A DNA stretch of 64,000 nt, taken from Xanthobacter autotrophicus (GTDB taxonomy: Bacteria > Pseudomonadota > Alphaproteobacteria > Rhizobiales > Xanthobacteraceae). Every line of letters starts with the position of its first letter. Position 1 is the stretch's first letter. The notes beneath the pieces are model-generated. The model did not search any database, was not told where the DNA came from, and saw only the letters and a list, made by a program, of their open reading frames with translations. Below are positions 35,767 through 44,744 of the stretch, one piece after another. A program made the position numbers and the translations under genes. Location: NCBI RefSeq assembly GCF_005871085.1, contig NZ_VAUP01000002.1, positions 124,001 to 188,000 of the forward strand, in the 5' to 3' direction.

Positions 35767-38250
35767 TTGCCCAAGCGCCCCACCAAGCCCCCCTCTTCCC
35801 CCTCCGCCACCCGCCCGCCCAAGGCGCGCGCGGGTAAATCCCGCGCCTCGCGCAAGCAGGCGGCCGCCGAGCATGCGCGGGTGGAGGCCCTGGTGGTCGC
35901 CCGCCACGCCACCGGCGAGATGCCCACGAAAGAACAGGTGCTGGCCTTCATCGCCACCCAGAGCGGCGAGGTGGGCAAGCGCGAGATTGCCCGCGCCTTC
36001 GGCCTCAACGCGGCGCAGAAGATCGAGCTGAAGAGCCTGTTGCGCGACCTCTCCGAGACCGGCACCGTGGAGCGCAGCCGGCGCCGCCTGCATGTGCCCG
36101 GCGCCCTGCCCGGCGTGGTGCTGGCCGACATCGTCTCCCGCGACGCCGACGGCGAGCTGATCGCCGTGCCGGTGGAATGGGATACCGAGGCCCAGGGCGA
36201 TGCCCCGCCCATCCTGGTGCAGGTGCCGCGCCGCGCCGTCGGCCCGGCCCCCGGCCTTGCCGACCGGGTGCTGCTGCGCATCGTGGAAGGCTCCATCGAG
36301 CATGGGGTGGCCCATGTGGGCCGCGTCATCAAGGTGCTGGAGAAGGCGCGCAAGCAGACCATCGGCATCTTCCGCGCCGCGCCGGGCGGGGAAGGCGGCG
36401 GGCGCATCATCCCCATCGACAAGAAGCAGCTGGGCCGCGAGCTTCAGGTGCCCCCCGGCGCCGAGCACGAGGCGAAGGACGGCGACCTCGTCACCATCGA
36501 ATTGATGCGCCAGCGGGTGTTCGGCCTGCCCACCGCGCGGGTGAAGGAGAAGCTGGGGTCGCTCAGCTCCGAGAAGGCGGTGAGCCTGATCGCGCTGCAC
36601 GCCCACGCCATTCCCCACGTCTTCCCCGAGGCGGTGCTGAAGGAGGCCGAGGCGGCAAAGCCCGTCACCCCGCGCGGCCGCGAGGACTGGCGCGATGTGC
36701 CGCTTGTCACCATCGACCCGCCCGACGCCAAGGACCATGACGACGCAGTCCACGCCGTGGCCGACGACGATCCGGCCAACGAAGGCGGCTTCATCGTCAC
36801 CGTGGCCATCGCCGACGTGGCGGCCTATGTGCGCCCCGGCTCGCCGCTGGATCGCGAGGCGCTGATCCGCGGCAATTCGGTGTATTTCCCCGACCGCGTG
36901 GTGCCCATGCTGCCGGAGCGCATCTCCAACGACCTGTGCTCCCTGCGCCCGAAGGAGGACCGCCCGGCGCTGGCGGTGCGCATGGTGATCGGCGCGGACG
37001 GCAGGAAGCGCCACCACAGCTTCCACCGCATCCTCATGCGCTCGGCGGGCAAGCTGGCCTATGCCCAGGCCCAGAACGCCATCGAGGGCCGCACCGACGC
37101 CATCACCGACCCGCTGCTCGATGGCGTGCTGAAGCCGCTTTATGCCGCCTATGCCTGCGTGAAGACCGCCCGCGACGCCCGCCAGCCCCTCGACCTCGAC
37201 CTGCCCGAGCGCAAGATCGTGCTGAAGGCGGATGGCACGGTGGACCGCGTGGTGGTGCCGGAGCGGCTCGACGCCCACCGGCTCATCGAGGAGTTCATGA
37301 TCCTCGCCAACGTGGCCGCCGCCGAGACGCTGGAGGAGAAGAAGACCCCCCTCGTCTACCGCGTCCATGACGGCCCCACGCTGGAGAAGCTCTCCAACCT
37401 GCGGGAATTCCTGAAGACCCTGGACATCGCCCTGGCGAAGATCGACCAGGTGCGGCCGTCGCACTTCAACCGCATCCTGGCGCAGGTGAAGGACACGGAC
37501 GCCGCCCCGCTGGTCAACCAGGTGATCCTGCGCAGCCAGAGCCAGGCGGAATATGCCTCGGAGAATTACGGCCATTTCGGCCTGAACCTGCGCCGCTACG
37601 CCCATTTCACCTCGCCGATCCGCCGCTATGCGGATCTGGTGGTGCATCGCGGCCTGGTGCGCGCCATGGATTTCGGCTCGGACGGCCTGCCGCAGGACGC
37701 CACCACCGCGACGCTGGGCGAAGTGGCGGCCGCCATCTCCGTCACCGAGCGGCGCGCCATGGCGGCGGAACGGGAGACGGTGGACCGGCTCATCGCCCAT
37801 CATCTGGCCGACCAGATCGGCGCCACCTTCAACGCCCGCATCACCGGGGCCACCAAGGCGGGACTCTTCGTCGCGCTCGATGTCACCGGCGCGGACGGCT
37901 TCATTCCGGCCTCAACCCTGGGGCAGGATTACTACCGCTACGACGAAACCCGGCAGGCCCTGGTTGGCGACCGGACCGGGGAAATGCACCGCATCGGCGA
38001 CCGGGTGGAGGTGAAGCTGGTGGAGGCGGCGCCGGTGGCCGGCGCGCTGCGGTTTGAGCTTCTGACGGAAGGCTCCTATGTAAAGGGACCGCGCGGGCGT
38101 CCCGGCCCGCTCCGGCGGGGTGGCGCCAAGGGCGACGGACCCAAATCCGGCGCGCCGAAGGGCGGTTCCCGGCAAGGTCCGGCCGGACGGACCGCCGGTA
38201 GCGGCCATCCGGGAAAAGGCCCGCAGGGAAAGGGGCGGTCGCGCCCTTAG
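35767..38250 (+). CDS. rnr: Ribonuclease R
   Basis: RNase R degrades structured RNA from the 3' end. The 827-residue protein starts at a TTG (no ATG is in frame for about 50 residues). A winged-helix segment (about residues 59-95) precedes cold-shock-like OB folds, the RNB catalytic domain with VTIDPPDAKDHDDAVHAV holding the metal-binding aspartates near residue 320, and a C-terminal S1 domain (ITGATKAGLFVALDVTGADG). The N- and C-termini are basic and Gly/Lys/Arg-rich. In related genomes topA often precedes it; here the SH3 gene does. Confidence 0.95.
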   Translation: MPKRPTKPPSSPSATRPPKARAGKSRASRKQAAAEHARVEALVVARHATGEMPTKEQVLAFIATQSGEVGKREIARAFGLNAAQKIELKSLLRDLSETGTVERSRRRLHVPGALPGVVLADIVSRDADGELIAVPVEWDTEAQGDAPPILVQVPRRAVGPAPGLADRVLLRIVEGSIEHGVAHVGRVIKVLEKARKQTIGIFRAAPGGEGGGRIIPIDKKQLGRELQVPPGAEHEAKDGDLVTIELMRQRVFGLPTARVKEKLGSLSSEKAVSLIALHAHAIPHVFPEAVLKEAEAAKPVTPRGREDWRDVPLVTIDPPDAKDHDDAVHAVADDDPANEGGFIVTVAIADVAAYVRPGSPLDREALIRGNSVYFPDRVVPMLPERISNDLCSLRPKEDRPALAVRMVIGADGRKRHHSFHRILMRSAGKLAYAQAQNAIEGRTDAITDPLLDGVLKPLYAAYACVKTARDARQPLDLDLPERKIVLKADGTVDRVVVPERLDAHRLIEEFMILANVAAAETLEEKKTPLVYRVHDGPTLEKLSNLREFLKTLDIALAKIDQVRPSHFNRILAQVKDTDAAPLVNQVILRSQSQAEYASENYGHFGLNLRRYAHFTSPIRRYADLVVHRGLVRAMDFGSDGLPQDATTATLGEVAAAISVTERRAMAAERETVDRLIAHHLADQIGATFNARITGATKAGLFVALDVTGADGFIPASTLGQDYYRYDETRQALVGDRTGEMHRIGDRVEVKLVEAAPVAGALRFELLTEGSYVKGPRGRPGPLRRGGAKGDGPKSGAPKGGSRQGPAGRTAGSGHPGKGPQGKGRSRP

Positions 38251-38280
38251 TTCGCGACGGGAGGCTGGAGGGGTTCGACG

Positions 38281-38841
38281 GTGACCACGCCTGCGACCAT
38301 GACGGTAACGACCAAGCTCGCCGGCTCCGGCCCGGGCGATGCGCGGGATCGTGCGCCCCAGGACCGTGCGCCTCAGGACCGTGCGCCTCAAGATCCTCCC
38401 GCGCCGCCGCTGCCGCCCCGCTCGGTTCCCGACGCGCTGCTGTACGGCGCGCGCGGCCTGTGCCCCGCCTGCGGCGCCGGCCGCCTGTTCTCCAGCTATC
38501 TCAAGGTTTCGCCCTACTGCCCGGACTGCGGCGAGGAGCTGTATCACCACCGCGCCGACGATGCCCCGCCCTATGCCACCATCCTGCTGGTGGGCCATAT
38601 CGTGGTGCCGCTGATGGTGCTGGTGGAGGAGATTTACCGGCCCGAAGTGTGGGTGCACCTCGTCCTGTGGCTGCCGCTGACGCTGGCCCTGTGCCTGTGC
38701 CTGCTGCCACCGCTCAAGGGCATGCTGGTGAACCTGCAATGGGCCCTGCGCATGCACGGTTTCGACCCCGGGAGCGCCGAGCGGGAAGGACCGCCCGACG
38801 GGGTGGTGCCCGTGGTGCGCGCCGTCCGGCCCATCCGCTGA
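38281..38841 (+). CDS. DUF983-family membrane protein with N-terminal repeat
   Basis: Starts at a GTG with GGAGG-like sequences upstream and has 186 residues. A 15-bp tandem repeat (38347-38391) encodes three Asp-Arg-Ala-Pro-Gln units before a Pro-rich stretch. The DUF983 core follows, with a zinc-ribbon-like pair of CxxC motifs (ARGLCPACGAGRLF and PYCPDCGEELYHH) and two membrane helices (TILLVGHIVVPLMVLVEEI and VLWLPLTLALCLCLLPPLK). The function of the family is unknown. The gene order rnr-DUF983-NUDIX-MFS-rpmG is conserved in relatives. Confidence 0.85.
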   Translation: MTTPATMTVTTKLAGSGPGDARDRAPQDRAPQDRAPQDPPAPPLPPRSVPDALLYGARGLCPACGAGRLFSSYLKVSPYCPDCGEELYHHRADDAPPYATILLVGHIVVPLMVLVEEIYRPEVWVHLVLWLPLTLALCLCLLPPLKGMLVNLQWALRMHGFDPGSAEREGPPDGVVPVVRAVRPIR

Positions 38842-38935
38842 GGCACCGGCAGCATTGACGCCCCCAAAAGCAGGCCCCAAAGAGCAGGCCCTGAAAGCAC
38901 GCTCCAAAAGCACGCCTCATGAGCACTGACGCGCA

Positions 38936-39670
38936 ATGACCGACTTCGCCACGCGGCTGACCCAGGCCGAGCGCCGCCAGGATTGGCCCAACGTCCGCCC
39001 GCGCGACGCCGCCACCCTCATCCTCATCGACCACAAGGGCAAGAAGCCCCGCGTGCTCATGGGCCGGCGCCACCCCAAGCTGAAATTCATGCCCGGCGTC
39101 TTCGTCTTTCCCGGCGGACGGCTGGAGAAGGCCGACCGGACCATGCCGGTCTATGGCGTGCTCGATGCCGACAGCGAGCGGCGCCTCATGACCAAGGTGC
39201 AGCGCCCCACCCTCTCCCGCGCCCGCGGCCTTGCCGCCGCCGCCATCCGCGAGATGTATGAGGAGACCGGCCTTCTGGTGGGCACCAAGGACCTTGGCGC
39301 CCCCGAGGCCCCCTCCGATGACTGGCGCGTGTTCGAGGAGCGCGGGGTGTTTCCCGATCTCGGCGCCCTCACCTATGTGGCGCGGGCCATCACCCCGCCG
39401 CGCCGGCCCAAGCGCTTCGACACCCGCTTCTTCGCCGCCGACGCCCGCGCCGTGTGCGACGAGGTGGCCGGCCTCGTGGGCGAGGAGTCCGAGCTGGTGG
39501 AGCTGGCCTGGCTTACCTTCGCGGAAACCGCCGCGCAGGAGCTGCCCACCGTCACCCGCGTGGTGCTGGAGGAACTGGCCCAGCGCATCGAGGCCGGATC
39601 GAGCCCGCGCCTGCCGGTGCCCTTCTATGCCATGCACCGTGGGCAGTTCGTCCGCTCCCTGCTTGATTGA
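38936..39670 (+). CDS. NUDIX hydrolase
   Basis: A 244-residue hydrolase of a nucleoside-diphosphate derivative, possibly a house-cleaning enzyme. The Nudix box is split by an insertion: GGRLEK near residue 61 is followed, about 40 residues later, by AAAIREMYEETGLLVG, which supplies the metal-binding glutamates. Such an insertion is seen in a subgroup of alphaproteobacterial Nudix proteins. The substrate is not predictable. It ends 10 bases before the MFS gene. Confidence 0.85.
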   Translation: MTDFATRLTQAERRQDWPNVRPRDAATLILIDHKGKKPRVLMGRRHPKLKFMPGVFVFPGGRLEKADRTMPVYGVLDADSERRLMTKVQRPTLSRARGLAAAAIREMYEETGLLVGTKDLGAPEAPSDDWRVFEERGVFPDLGALTYVARAITPPRRPKRFDTRFFAADARAVCDEVAGLVGEESELVELAWLTFAETAAQELPTVTRVVLEELAQRIEAGSSPRLPVPFYAMHRGQFVRSLLD

Positions 39671-39680
39671 TCCCGATCTT

Positions 39681-40847
39681 ATGCACGCACCCGACAGGCC
39701 GCTGGGCCACATGAGCCGCGCGGCCTCCATTGCGGCCGCCATCTCCGCCATCACCGTCGTCGGCGTCGGCATCAGCCTCTCCATTCCGTTGCTGGCGCTG
39801 GAACTGGAGGTGCGCGGCATCTCCAGCACCTGGATCGGCGTGAACACGGCGGTGGCCGGGGTGGCGACCATCATCACCGCGCCGTTCGTGCCCATGCTGG
39901 TGCGCAAGGCGGGGCTGCGGGCGCTGCTGGTGGGCGCCATCGCGCTGGCCGCCGCCAGCCTGGTGGGCTTCAAGGCGGCGCCGTCCTTCCTCATGTGGTT
40001 TCCGCTGCGCTTCACCTTCGGCGCGGCGCTGTGCATCCTGTTCGCGGTGAGCGAGTTCTGGATCAACGCTTTGGCGCCGCCCAACCGGCGCGGGCTGATC
40101 ATGGGCGTCTATGCTACCGCCCTGTCGCTGGGGGCGGCGCTGGGCCCGGCCATCCTGAGCGTGCTCGGCGCCTCGGGCTGGGCGCCCTACCTCGCGGGGG
40201 CGGCAGTGCTGTGCCTTGGCGCCATTCCCATCCTGCTGGCGCGGGGAATCACCCCCCGCATCCACAATGACGACCATCACGGCGTGCTCACCTTCGTGCG
40301 CCGCTCGCCTTCGGCAGTGCTGGCCGCTCTGGTGTTCGGCGCCATCGAGACGGCGGTGATGACCTTCCTGCCGCTCTACGGCCTGCGCCTTGGGCTGACC
40401 GAGACCAATGCCTCGCTGCTGCTGACGGCGGCGGTGCTGGGCAACGTGGCGTTCCAGATCCCCATCGGCCTCATCAGCGACAAGGTGGACCGGCGCATCC
40501 TGCTGCTGGTGTGCTCGCTGGTGGGTTCGGCGGGGGCGCTGACCCTGCCGTTCGTGGCGGTCTCCAGCCCGCTGTTCCTGGCCATGATCTTCCTGGCCAC
40601 CGGCATCGTGGGCTCGCTCTACACCGTGGGGCTGGCGCATCTGGGCGAGCGATTCCACGGCGCGGACCTCGCGGCAGCCAATGCGGCCTTCGTGATGCTG
40701 TATTCGGTGGGCCTCATCGTCGGCCCACCGGTGGCGGGGCTCGGTATGCGGCTCTACAACCCCTATGGCTTCGCCTTCGTCATCTGCGGCATGCTCGCCA
40801 TGTATGCGGCCGTGGTCGCAAGCCGGCTCGCCCTGCGCGCGCGCTGA
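39681..40847 (+). CDS. MFS transporter
   Basis: A 388-residue protein with about twelve hydrophobic segments, starting [20 protein letters not shown]. The loop between helices 2 and 3 is the short [18 protein letters not shown] form, and the central loop contains a His/Asp cluster (RIHNDDHHG). It belongs to the YcaD-like group often found between a NUDIX gene and rpmG in Hyphomicrobiales. The transported compound is unknown. Confidence 0.85.
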   Translation: MHAPDRPLGHMSRAASIAAAISAITVVGVGISLSIPLLALELEVRGISSTWIGVNTAVAGVATIITAPFVPMLVRKAGLRALLVGAIALAAASLVGFKAAPSFLMWFPLRFTFGAALCILFAVSEFWINALAPPNRRGLIMGVYATALSLGAALGPAILSVLGASGWAPYLAGAAVLCLGAIPILLARGITPRIHNDDHHGVLTFVRRSPSAVLAALVFGAIETAVMTFLPLYGLRLGLTETNASLLLTAAVLGNVAFQIPIGLISDKVDRRILLLVCSLVGSAGALTLPFVAVSSPLFLAMIFLATGIVGSLYTVGLAHLGERFHGADLAAANAAFVMLYSVGLIVGPPVAGLGMRLYNPYGFAFVICGMLAMYAAVVASRLALRAR

Positions 40848-40893
40848 GGGAAGAGTGGGACACCGGGCCGGGAACGGGTTCCCCGCCCCGGCC

Positions 40894-40922
40894 TTGACAT
40901 TTCGGGCGTCGTGGGAGAGTTT
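40894..40922 (+). promoter_or_regulatory. Candidate rpmG promoter
   Basis: A perfect -35 hexamer TTGACA (40894-40899) is followed after 17 bases by a weak -10 (GAGTTT, 40917-40922). It lies about 110 bases upstream of rpmG in a gap without coding potential. The poor -10 limits confidence. Confidence 0.35.
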
Positions 40923-41034
40923 CCGCCCCCACGAGCCGCCGGGACCGGCAGCGCGTCCGTTTTTCTTTTCGCAACCTCACGGTTTTCGCAAACCAGACGG
41001 TCGCGCGCCGCACGCGGCACCCAGGGATCAAGAC

Positions 41035-41202
41035 ATGGCCAAGGCTGCAACCATCAAGATCAAGCTCCTGTCCAGCGCGGACACGGGCGTGTTCTATGTG
41101 ACCAAGAAGAACTCCCGCACCAAGACCGACAAGATCGTGCTCAAGAAGTACGACCCGGTGGTGCGCAAGCACGTGGAATTCCGCGAGACCAAGATCAAGT
41201 GA
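41035..41202 (+). CDS. rpmG: 50S ribosomal protein L33
   Basis: A 55-residue basic ribosomal protein ([20 protein letters not shown] to [13 protein letters not shown]). None of the CxxC zinc ligands of the other L33 class is present, so this is the zinc-independent form. It stands alone, preceded by its own likely promoter and followed by a strong terminator. The neighbouring order MFS-rpmG matches other Hyphomicrobiales. Confidence 0.97.
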   Translation: MAKAATIKIKLLSSADTGVFYVTKKNSRTKTDKIVLKKYDPVVRKHVEFRETKIK

Positions 41203-41712
41203 TTCCAGGCGGCGCCGGGCTTAGCGCCCGTTTGTGCCGCCGGACCTGATCGCCTCGCGCAACAGGCTTCATTTCGACCGACCAGGGCGCCGCGAGGCGC
41301 CCTTTTCTTTAGGCGCAGGGCCGCGCCGCAAGGCGCCCAACTCCTATGGCGCGCCAGGCCGGGCGGGGCCGTTACGCCCCCGCCCGACGCGCAACCGAAT
41401 CCGGTGGGTGGATCGATGACTGGGATGGAGCGCGGAAGGTAGGCTGGCCGGTGGGGAGAACGCGGGGAGGCCTCCCGCATGCTCACCCACCGGCCAAACC
41501 CCACGGACCCAGGAGATGCGGCGGACCTGAGCACTCCGCAGGGTTGTTCTGATGGCGGGAATGGCGGTGCCATGCTGGCACAACACCATCTGAGCGGCCG
41601 TGTTCGACCGTGACATTCCCGCCTGTATCTCGCCGAAGATCGAAGACTAGCACATCGCGACAAAAGCGAAAGCCGCCGAATCGGTGGACCGCCGGCTCAC
41701 CATTTTCCGGCT
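41203..41712. other. 510-base convergent region between rpmG and divK, where pleD would be expected
   Basis: The gap contains the rpmG terminator and otherwise no coding frame with family similarity. In related genomes the diguanylate cyclase gene pleD commonly lies here, directly downstream of divK. I searched all six frames by eye for receiver or GGDEF motifs and found none, and no remnant is evident. Confidence 0.55.
41285..41310 (+). terminator. Intrinsic terminator downstream of rpmG
   Basis: A 7-bp GC stem (GGGCGCC/GGCGCCC) closes the loop GCGA and is followed by TTTTCTTT. It stands about 80 bases after the rpmG stop codon. Confidence 0.85.
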
Positions 41713-42081
41713 TCAGCCACCGGCGAACTGGCGCACGGTCTGGAGGAATTTCGCCACCGAGATGGGCTTGGAGAGATAGGCCTCGCACCCGCCGGCGCGG
41801 ATGCGCTCCTCGTCCCCCTTCATGGCGAAGGCGGTCACCGCCACCACGGGAATGGCTTTCAGCTCCGGGTCGGCCTTCAGCTTGCGGGTCACGTCGAGGC
41901 CGGAAATCTCCGGCAGCTGGATATCCATGATGATGAGGTCGGGCCGGTGGGCGCGGGCCAGTTCCACGGCCTCCACTCCCGAGCGCGTCTCCACCGTATG
42001 GTAGCCGTGGGCTTCAAGCAGATCGTGGAAGAGCTTCATGTTCAGCTCGTTGTCCTCCACGATCATTACCGTCTTGGCCAT
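41713..42081 (-). CDS. divK: Single-domain response regulator DivK
   Basis: DivK is a phosphorelay receiver that, with PleC and DivJ, controls CtrA and asymmetric division. The product of 122 residues, starting [20 protein letters not shown], is a bare receiver domain: acidic pair Glu9-Asp10, phospho-acceptor Asp53 in [12 protein letters not shown], Thr/Ala switch in [12 protein letters not shown], and the conserved Lys in [11 protein letters not shown]. The high similarity of this arrangement to the Caulobacter protein supports the name. It is divergent from the DUF3572 gene by 102 bases. Confidence 0.93.
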   Translation of the reverse strand: MAKTVMIVEDNELNMKLFHDLLEAHGYHTVETRSGVEAVELARAHRPDLIIMDIQLPEISGLDVTRKLKADPELKAIPVVAVTAFAMKGDEERIRAGGCEAYLSKPISVAKFLQTVRQFAGG

Positions 42082-42183
42082 CCCCATCCCCCGGACCCGC
42101 CCTGCGCCGTCCACCCTTCGCAGCCCGCGCGGAACGTGCTGGAATGGGGTGACACCTAGACCTCATTCCTTGCGGAAGCGCAA

Positions 42184-42510
42184 ATGCCTATTCAGGACAA
42201 ACCAAGAGGCCTCAAGGCGCAGCGCGATGCGGCGCAGGAGGTGGCCACCTCCGCCCTCGCCTTCATCGCCGCCGACGGCGAGCGGCTGGTGCGATTCCTC
42301 GCCGAAACCGGCCTCTCCCCGGCCACCCTGCGCGAGGCCGCCGGCCGGCGCAGCTTCGGCGCCGGGGTGCTGGCCTTCCTCGTTTCCGACGAGGCCATGC
42401 TGGTGGCGTTCGCCGCCGAGAAGGGGCTAGATCCCCGGCACGTGGTGGGCGCGCTGGAAATCCTCGCCCCGCAGGCGGACCCCGATGCCACGGTGCGCCG
42501 GCCCATGTAG
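42184..42510 (+). CDS. DUF3572-family protein
   Basis: A 108-residue, mostly helical protein. The pattern AQEVATSALAFIAADGERL, FLAETGLSPATLREAA and LAFLVSDEAMLVAFAAEKGL fits DUF3572, a family found beside divK and dinB in alphaproteobacteria; its function is unknown. Its TAG stop codon is also the first base triplet of a 36-bp tandem array that leads into dinB. Confidence 0.8.
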   Translation: MPIQDKPRGLKAQRDAAQEVATSALAFIAADGERLVRFLAETGLSPATLREAAGRRSFGAGVLAFLVSDEAMLVAFAAEKGLDPRHVVGALEILAPQADPDATVRRPM

Positions 42511-42688
42511 AGCGACCTGTGGTCGCTCTACATCAGCGAGGGTGAGAGCGACCTGTGGTCGCTCGACATCAGCAAGGGTGAGAGCGACCTGTGGTCGCTC
42601 GACATCAGCAAGGGTGAGAGCCACCTGTGGTCGCTCGACATCAAGAATGGCCAGAGTGACCGCAAGTCGCCCTACATCAGGAAAGGCG
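42509..42688 (+). repeat. Five-copy 36-bp tandem repeat between the DUF3572 gene and dinB
   Basis: Five contiguous units begin at 42509, 42545, 42581, 42617 and 42653, each exactly 36 bases. Units 2 and 3 are identical, unit 1 has two changes, unit 4 a few, unit 5 is diverged. Units 1-3 contain the 17-base palindrome AGCGACCTGTGGTCGCT, unit 4 a one-base variant. Because the unit is a multiple of three, the array is open in dinB's frame from the DUF3572 stop onward and would encode [12 protein letters not shown] repeats, but there is no in-frame ATG before 42715. Confidence 0.95.
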
Positions 42689-42714
42689 CGAGCCGCCCGT
42701 CCGGGACAGCCGTC

Positions 42715-43998
42715 ATGAACGCCCCGGGCTTCTGCCGCGATTGCCTTTCCGACGCGCCAAAAGGCGACCGCTGCCCGGCCTGCGGCAGCCCGCGCCTGGT
42801 GCGCCATGGGGAGCTGGACACCCTCAGCGTCGCCCATGTGGATTGCGACGCCTTCTTCGCCGCCGTGGAAAAGCGCGATGACCCGAGCCTTGTCGACGTG
42901 CCGCTCATCATCGGCGGCGGCAAGCGCGGGGTGGTCTCCACCGCCTGCTACATCGCCCGCATCAAGGGCGTGCGCTCGGCCATGCCCATGTTCAAGGCGC
43001 TGGCCCTGTGCCCCGAGGCGGTGGTGCTGAAGCCCAACATGGAGAAATACCGCACGGCGGGCCGGCAGGTGCGGGCCATGATGCAGCAGCTTACCCCGCT
43101 GGTGGAGCCGCTTTCCATCGACGAGGCCTTTCTCGACCTTTCGGGCACGCAGGCCCTGCACGGTGCCAGCCCCGCCCGGACGCTCGCGCGATTCGCGCAG
43201 GCGGTGGAGAAGGAGGTGGGCATCACCGTCTCGGTGGGGCTCGCGGCCAACAAGTTCCTCGCCAAGATCGCCTCCGACCTCGACAAGCCGCGCGGCTTCT
43301 CCGTGCTCGGACAAGAGGAGGCGGCCGCCTTCCTCGCGCCGCGCCCCGTCACCTTCATCTGGGGCGTGGGGGCGGCGTTCGGCGGCAAGCTGGCAAAGGA
43401 CGGCTTCCACACCATCGCCGACCTGCAGCGCGCCGCCCCCGCCGACCTTGCCCGGCGCTATGGCGCGGAAGGGCTGCGCCTGTCGCGCCTCGCCTTCGGC
43501 CTCGACACCCGCGCGGTGGAGCCGGAGCGGGAGGCCAAAAGCGTGTCGGCGGAAACCACCTTCGAGCGCGACATGGGCGCCCTGCGCCCGCTGGAACAGA
43601 CCCTCTACGCCCTCTCCGAAGAGGTCAGCGACCGCCTGAAGCACGCCGGCATCGCCGGCCGGGCGGTGACCTTGAAGCTGAAGAGCGCCGACTTCCGCCT
43701 GCGCACCCGCTCGCGCACGCTGGAGGCGCCCACCTGCCTTGCCGCGCGCATCAACGGCGCGGCGCGGGAGCTATTGGCGAAGGAGGTGGACGGCACCTTG
43801 TTCCGCCTCATCGGCGTGGGCGTCTCGGACCTCTGCCCCATCGCCGACGCCGACCCGGCGGACCTGGTGGACACCTCCACCGAGCGCCTGAAGGCAGCGG
43901 AGGGCGCCATGGACGAATTGCGCGCCCGATTCGGCCGCGGCGCCCTCACCCGCGGCATCCTGCTGGACGCCACCACGGACCGGCGCAAGAAGAAGTAG
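42715..43998 (+). CDS. dinB: DNA polymerase IV (Y-family) with N-terminal zinc ribbon
   Basis: An error-prone translesion polymerase of 427 residues. The first 30 residues form a likely zinc ribbon (FCRDC, then RCPACG), not present in E. coli DinB. The palm has [18 protein letters not shown] near residue 40 and [13 protein letters not shown] near residue 135, containing the three catalytic acidic residues. The finger motif [16 protein letters not shown] and the little-finger region are present. The zinc-ribbon form is common in Hyphomicrobiales. Upstream lies the 36-bp repeat array instead of a normal promoter region. Confidence 0.95.
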   Translation: MNAPGFCRDCLSDAPKGDRCPACGSPRLVRHGELDTLSVAHVDCDAFFAAVEKRDDPSLVDVPLIIGGGKRGVVSTACYIARIKGVRSAMPMFKALALCPEAVVLKPNMEKYRTAGRQVRAMMQQLTPLVEPLSIDEAFLDLSGTQALHGASPARTLARFAQAVEKEVGITVSVGLAANKFLAKIASDLDKPRGFSVLGQEEAAAFLAPRPVTFIWGVGAAFGGKLAKDGFHTIADLQRAAPADLARRYGAEGLRLSRLAFGLDTRAVEPEREAKSVSAETTFERDMGALRPLEQTLYALSEEVSDRLKHAGIAGRAVTLKLKSADFRLRTRSRTLEAPTCLAARINGAARELLAKEVDGTLFRLIGVGVSDLCPIADADPADLVDTSTERLKAAEGAMDELRARFGRGALTRGILLDATTDRRKKK

Positions 43999-44049
43999 GG
44001 CGGCAAACCAGGTAGGGCGCCGTCAGGAACGCGCCGAAGCGGCTCCCGC

Positions 44050-44080
44050 TTGACTTGCGCTATATCTGAATGAATATAGC
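44050..44080 (+). promoter_or_regulatory. Promoter with overlapping palindromic operator
   Basis: A TTGACT -35 (44050-44055) is followed after 17 bases by AATATA, or after 19 by TATAGC, as -10. A perfect inverted repeat, GCTATAT and ATATAGC with an 8-base spacer (44059-44065 and 44074-44080), lies across the spacer and -10. It precedes the orphan gene by about 35 bases. A repressor binding the repeat would block RNA polymerase. Confidence 0.55.
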
Positions 44081-44113
44081 TTACACGCAGGCACCGCGAC
44101 GGGAGGCCCCTTC

Positions 44114-44518
44114 ATGGAGCGGGACGACATCATGGGCGAGGATCTCCTCGCCTTCGACGTGGCGGTGGACGGCAGCCGCTTCCGCATGAGCTTCAGCCGG
44201 CCGGACGGGACCGCGACGGCGCTCAACCTGCCGTCCGATTGCCTGCAGGCTATGGTGATGACCTTGCCCAAGATGATGACCGAGGTGCTGCGCGCCCGCC
44301 ACAAGGACGACAGCCTGCGCCTCGTTTATCCCGCCCACATGGTGCGCATCGAGCAGGCGTCGGACCCCCAGACCCTGATCCTCACCCTTTCAACGCCCGA
44401 CGGCTTCGAGGTGTCTTTCGCCCTCGCCGGGCCGCAGCTGAAATCGCTGGTGGCGGCCGAGGCGGCCCTGCCCCGCGTGCAGGAGGCGCAGGCGGCGAAG
44501 GCCGCACGGTTCAACTGA
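44114..44518 (+). CDS. Unrecognised 134-residue protein
   Basis: I do not recognise this family. The protein is soluble, without signal or membrane segments, mixed beta/alpha in pattern: a beta-rich N-terminus (AFDVAVDGSRFRMSFSRPDG), a helix (PKMMTEVLRARHKD), a beta segment (SLRLVYPAHMVRIEQ), and a final helix rich in Ala. It has its own promoter with a palindromic operator and a strong terminator, so it is a single-gene unit under some dedicated control. Confidence 0.75.
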   Translation: MERDDIMGEDLLAFDVAVDGSRFRMSFSRPDGTATALNLPSDCLQAMVMTLPKMMTEVLRARHKDDSLRLVYPAHMVRIEQASDPQTLILTLSTPDGFEVSFALAGPQLKSLVAAEAALPRVQEAQAAKAARFN

Positions 44519-44525
44519 TCTCTCC

Positions 44526-44562
44526 GGGCCGCCGGCCTCCCGGTGGCGGCCCGTTTTTTCTT
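44526..44562 (+). terminator. Intrinsic terminator after the 134-residue gene
   Basis: An 8-bp stem GGGCCGCC/GGCGGCCC with an 11-base loop is followed by G and then TTTTTTCTTT. It lies 8 bases after the stop codon. Confidence 0.85.
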
Positions 44563-44744
44563 TCCTCGATCCCCCTCCCCATCCCGCTCTCTCGTGGCAT
44601 GTCGAACGGAGGCCCCGGACACGCACCCCGTGCCCGGGGCCGAACTGTCTGTGCACCCCGCGCGACAGCATCCGGCGCGCCTGCTAGACTTGGGCTATTG
44701 CCCCGCGCCGCCTGCAAAAGGGCGGCTCCGCTTCAGGTTTGTGC

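Noticed and set aside
41203-41712. A decayed pleD
   Set aside because: No receiver or GGDEF motif, even broken, can be read in any frame.
42509-42688. CRISPR array
   Set aside because: The 36-bp units are contiguous with no spacers between them, and no cas gene is near.
42485-42718. A repeat-peptide gene ([12 protein letters not shown] units)
   Set aside because: It is the alternative frame of the 36-bp tandem array; no ribosome site or continuation outside the array supports it.
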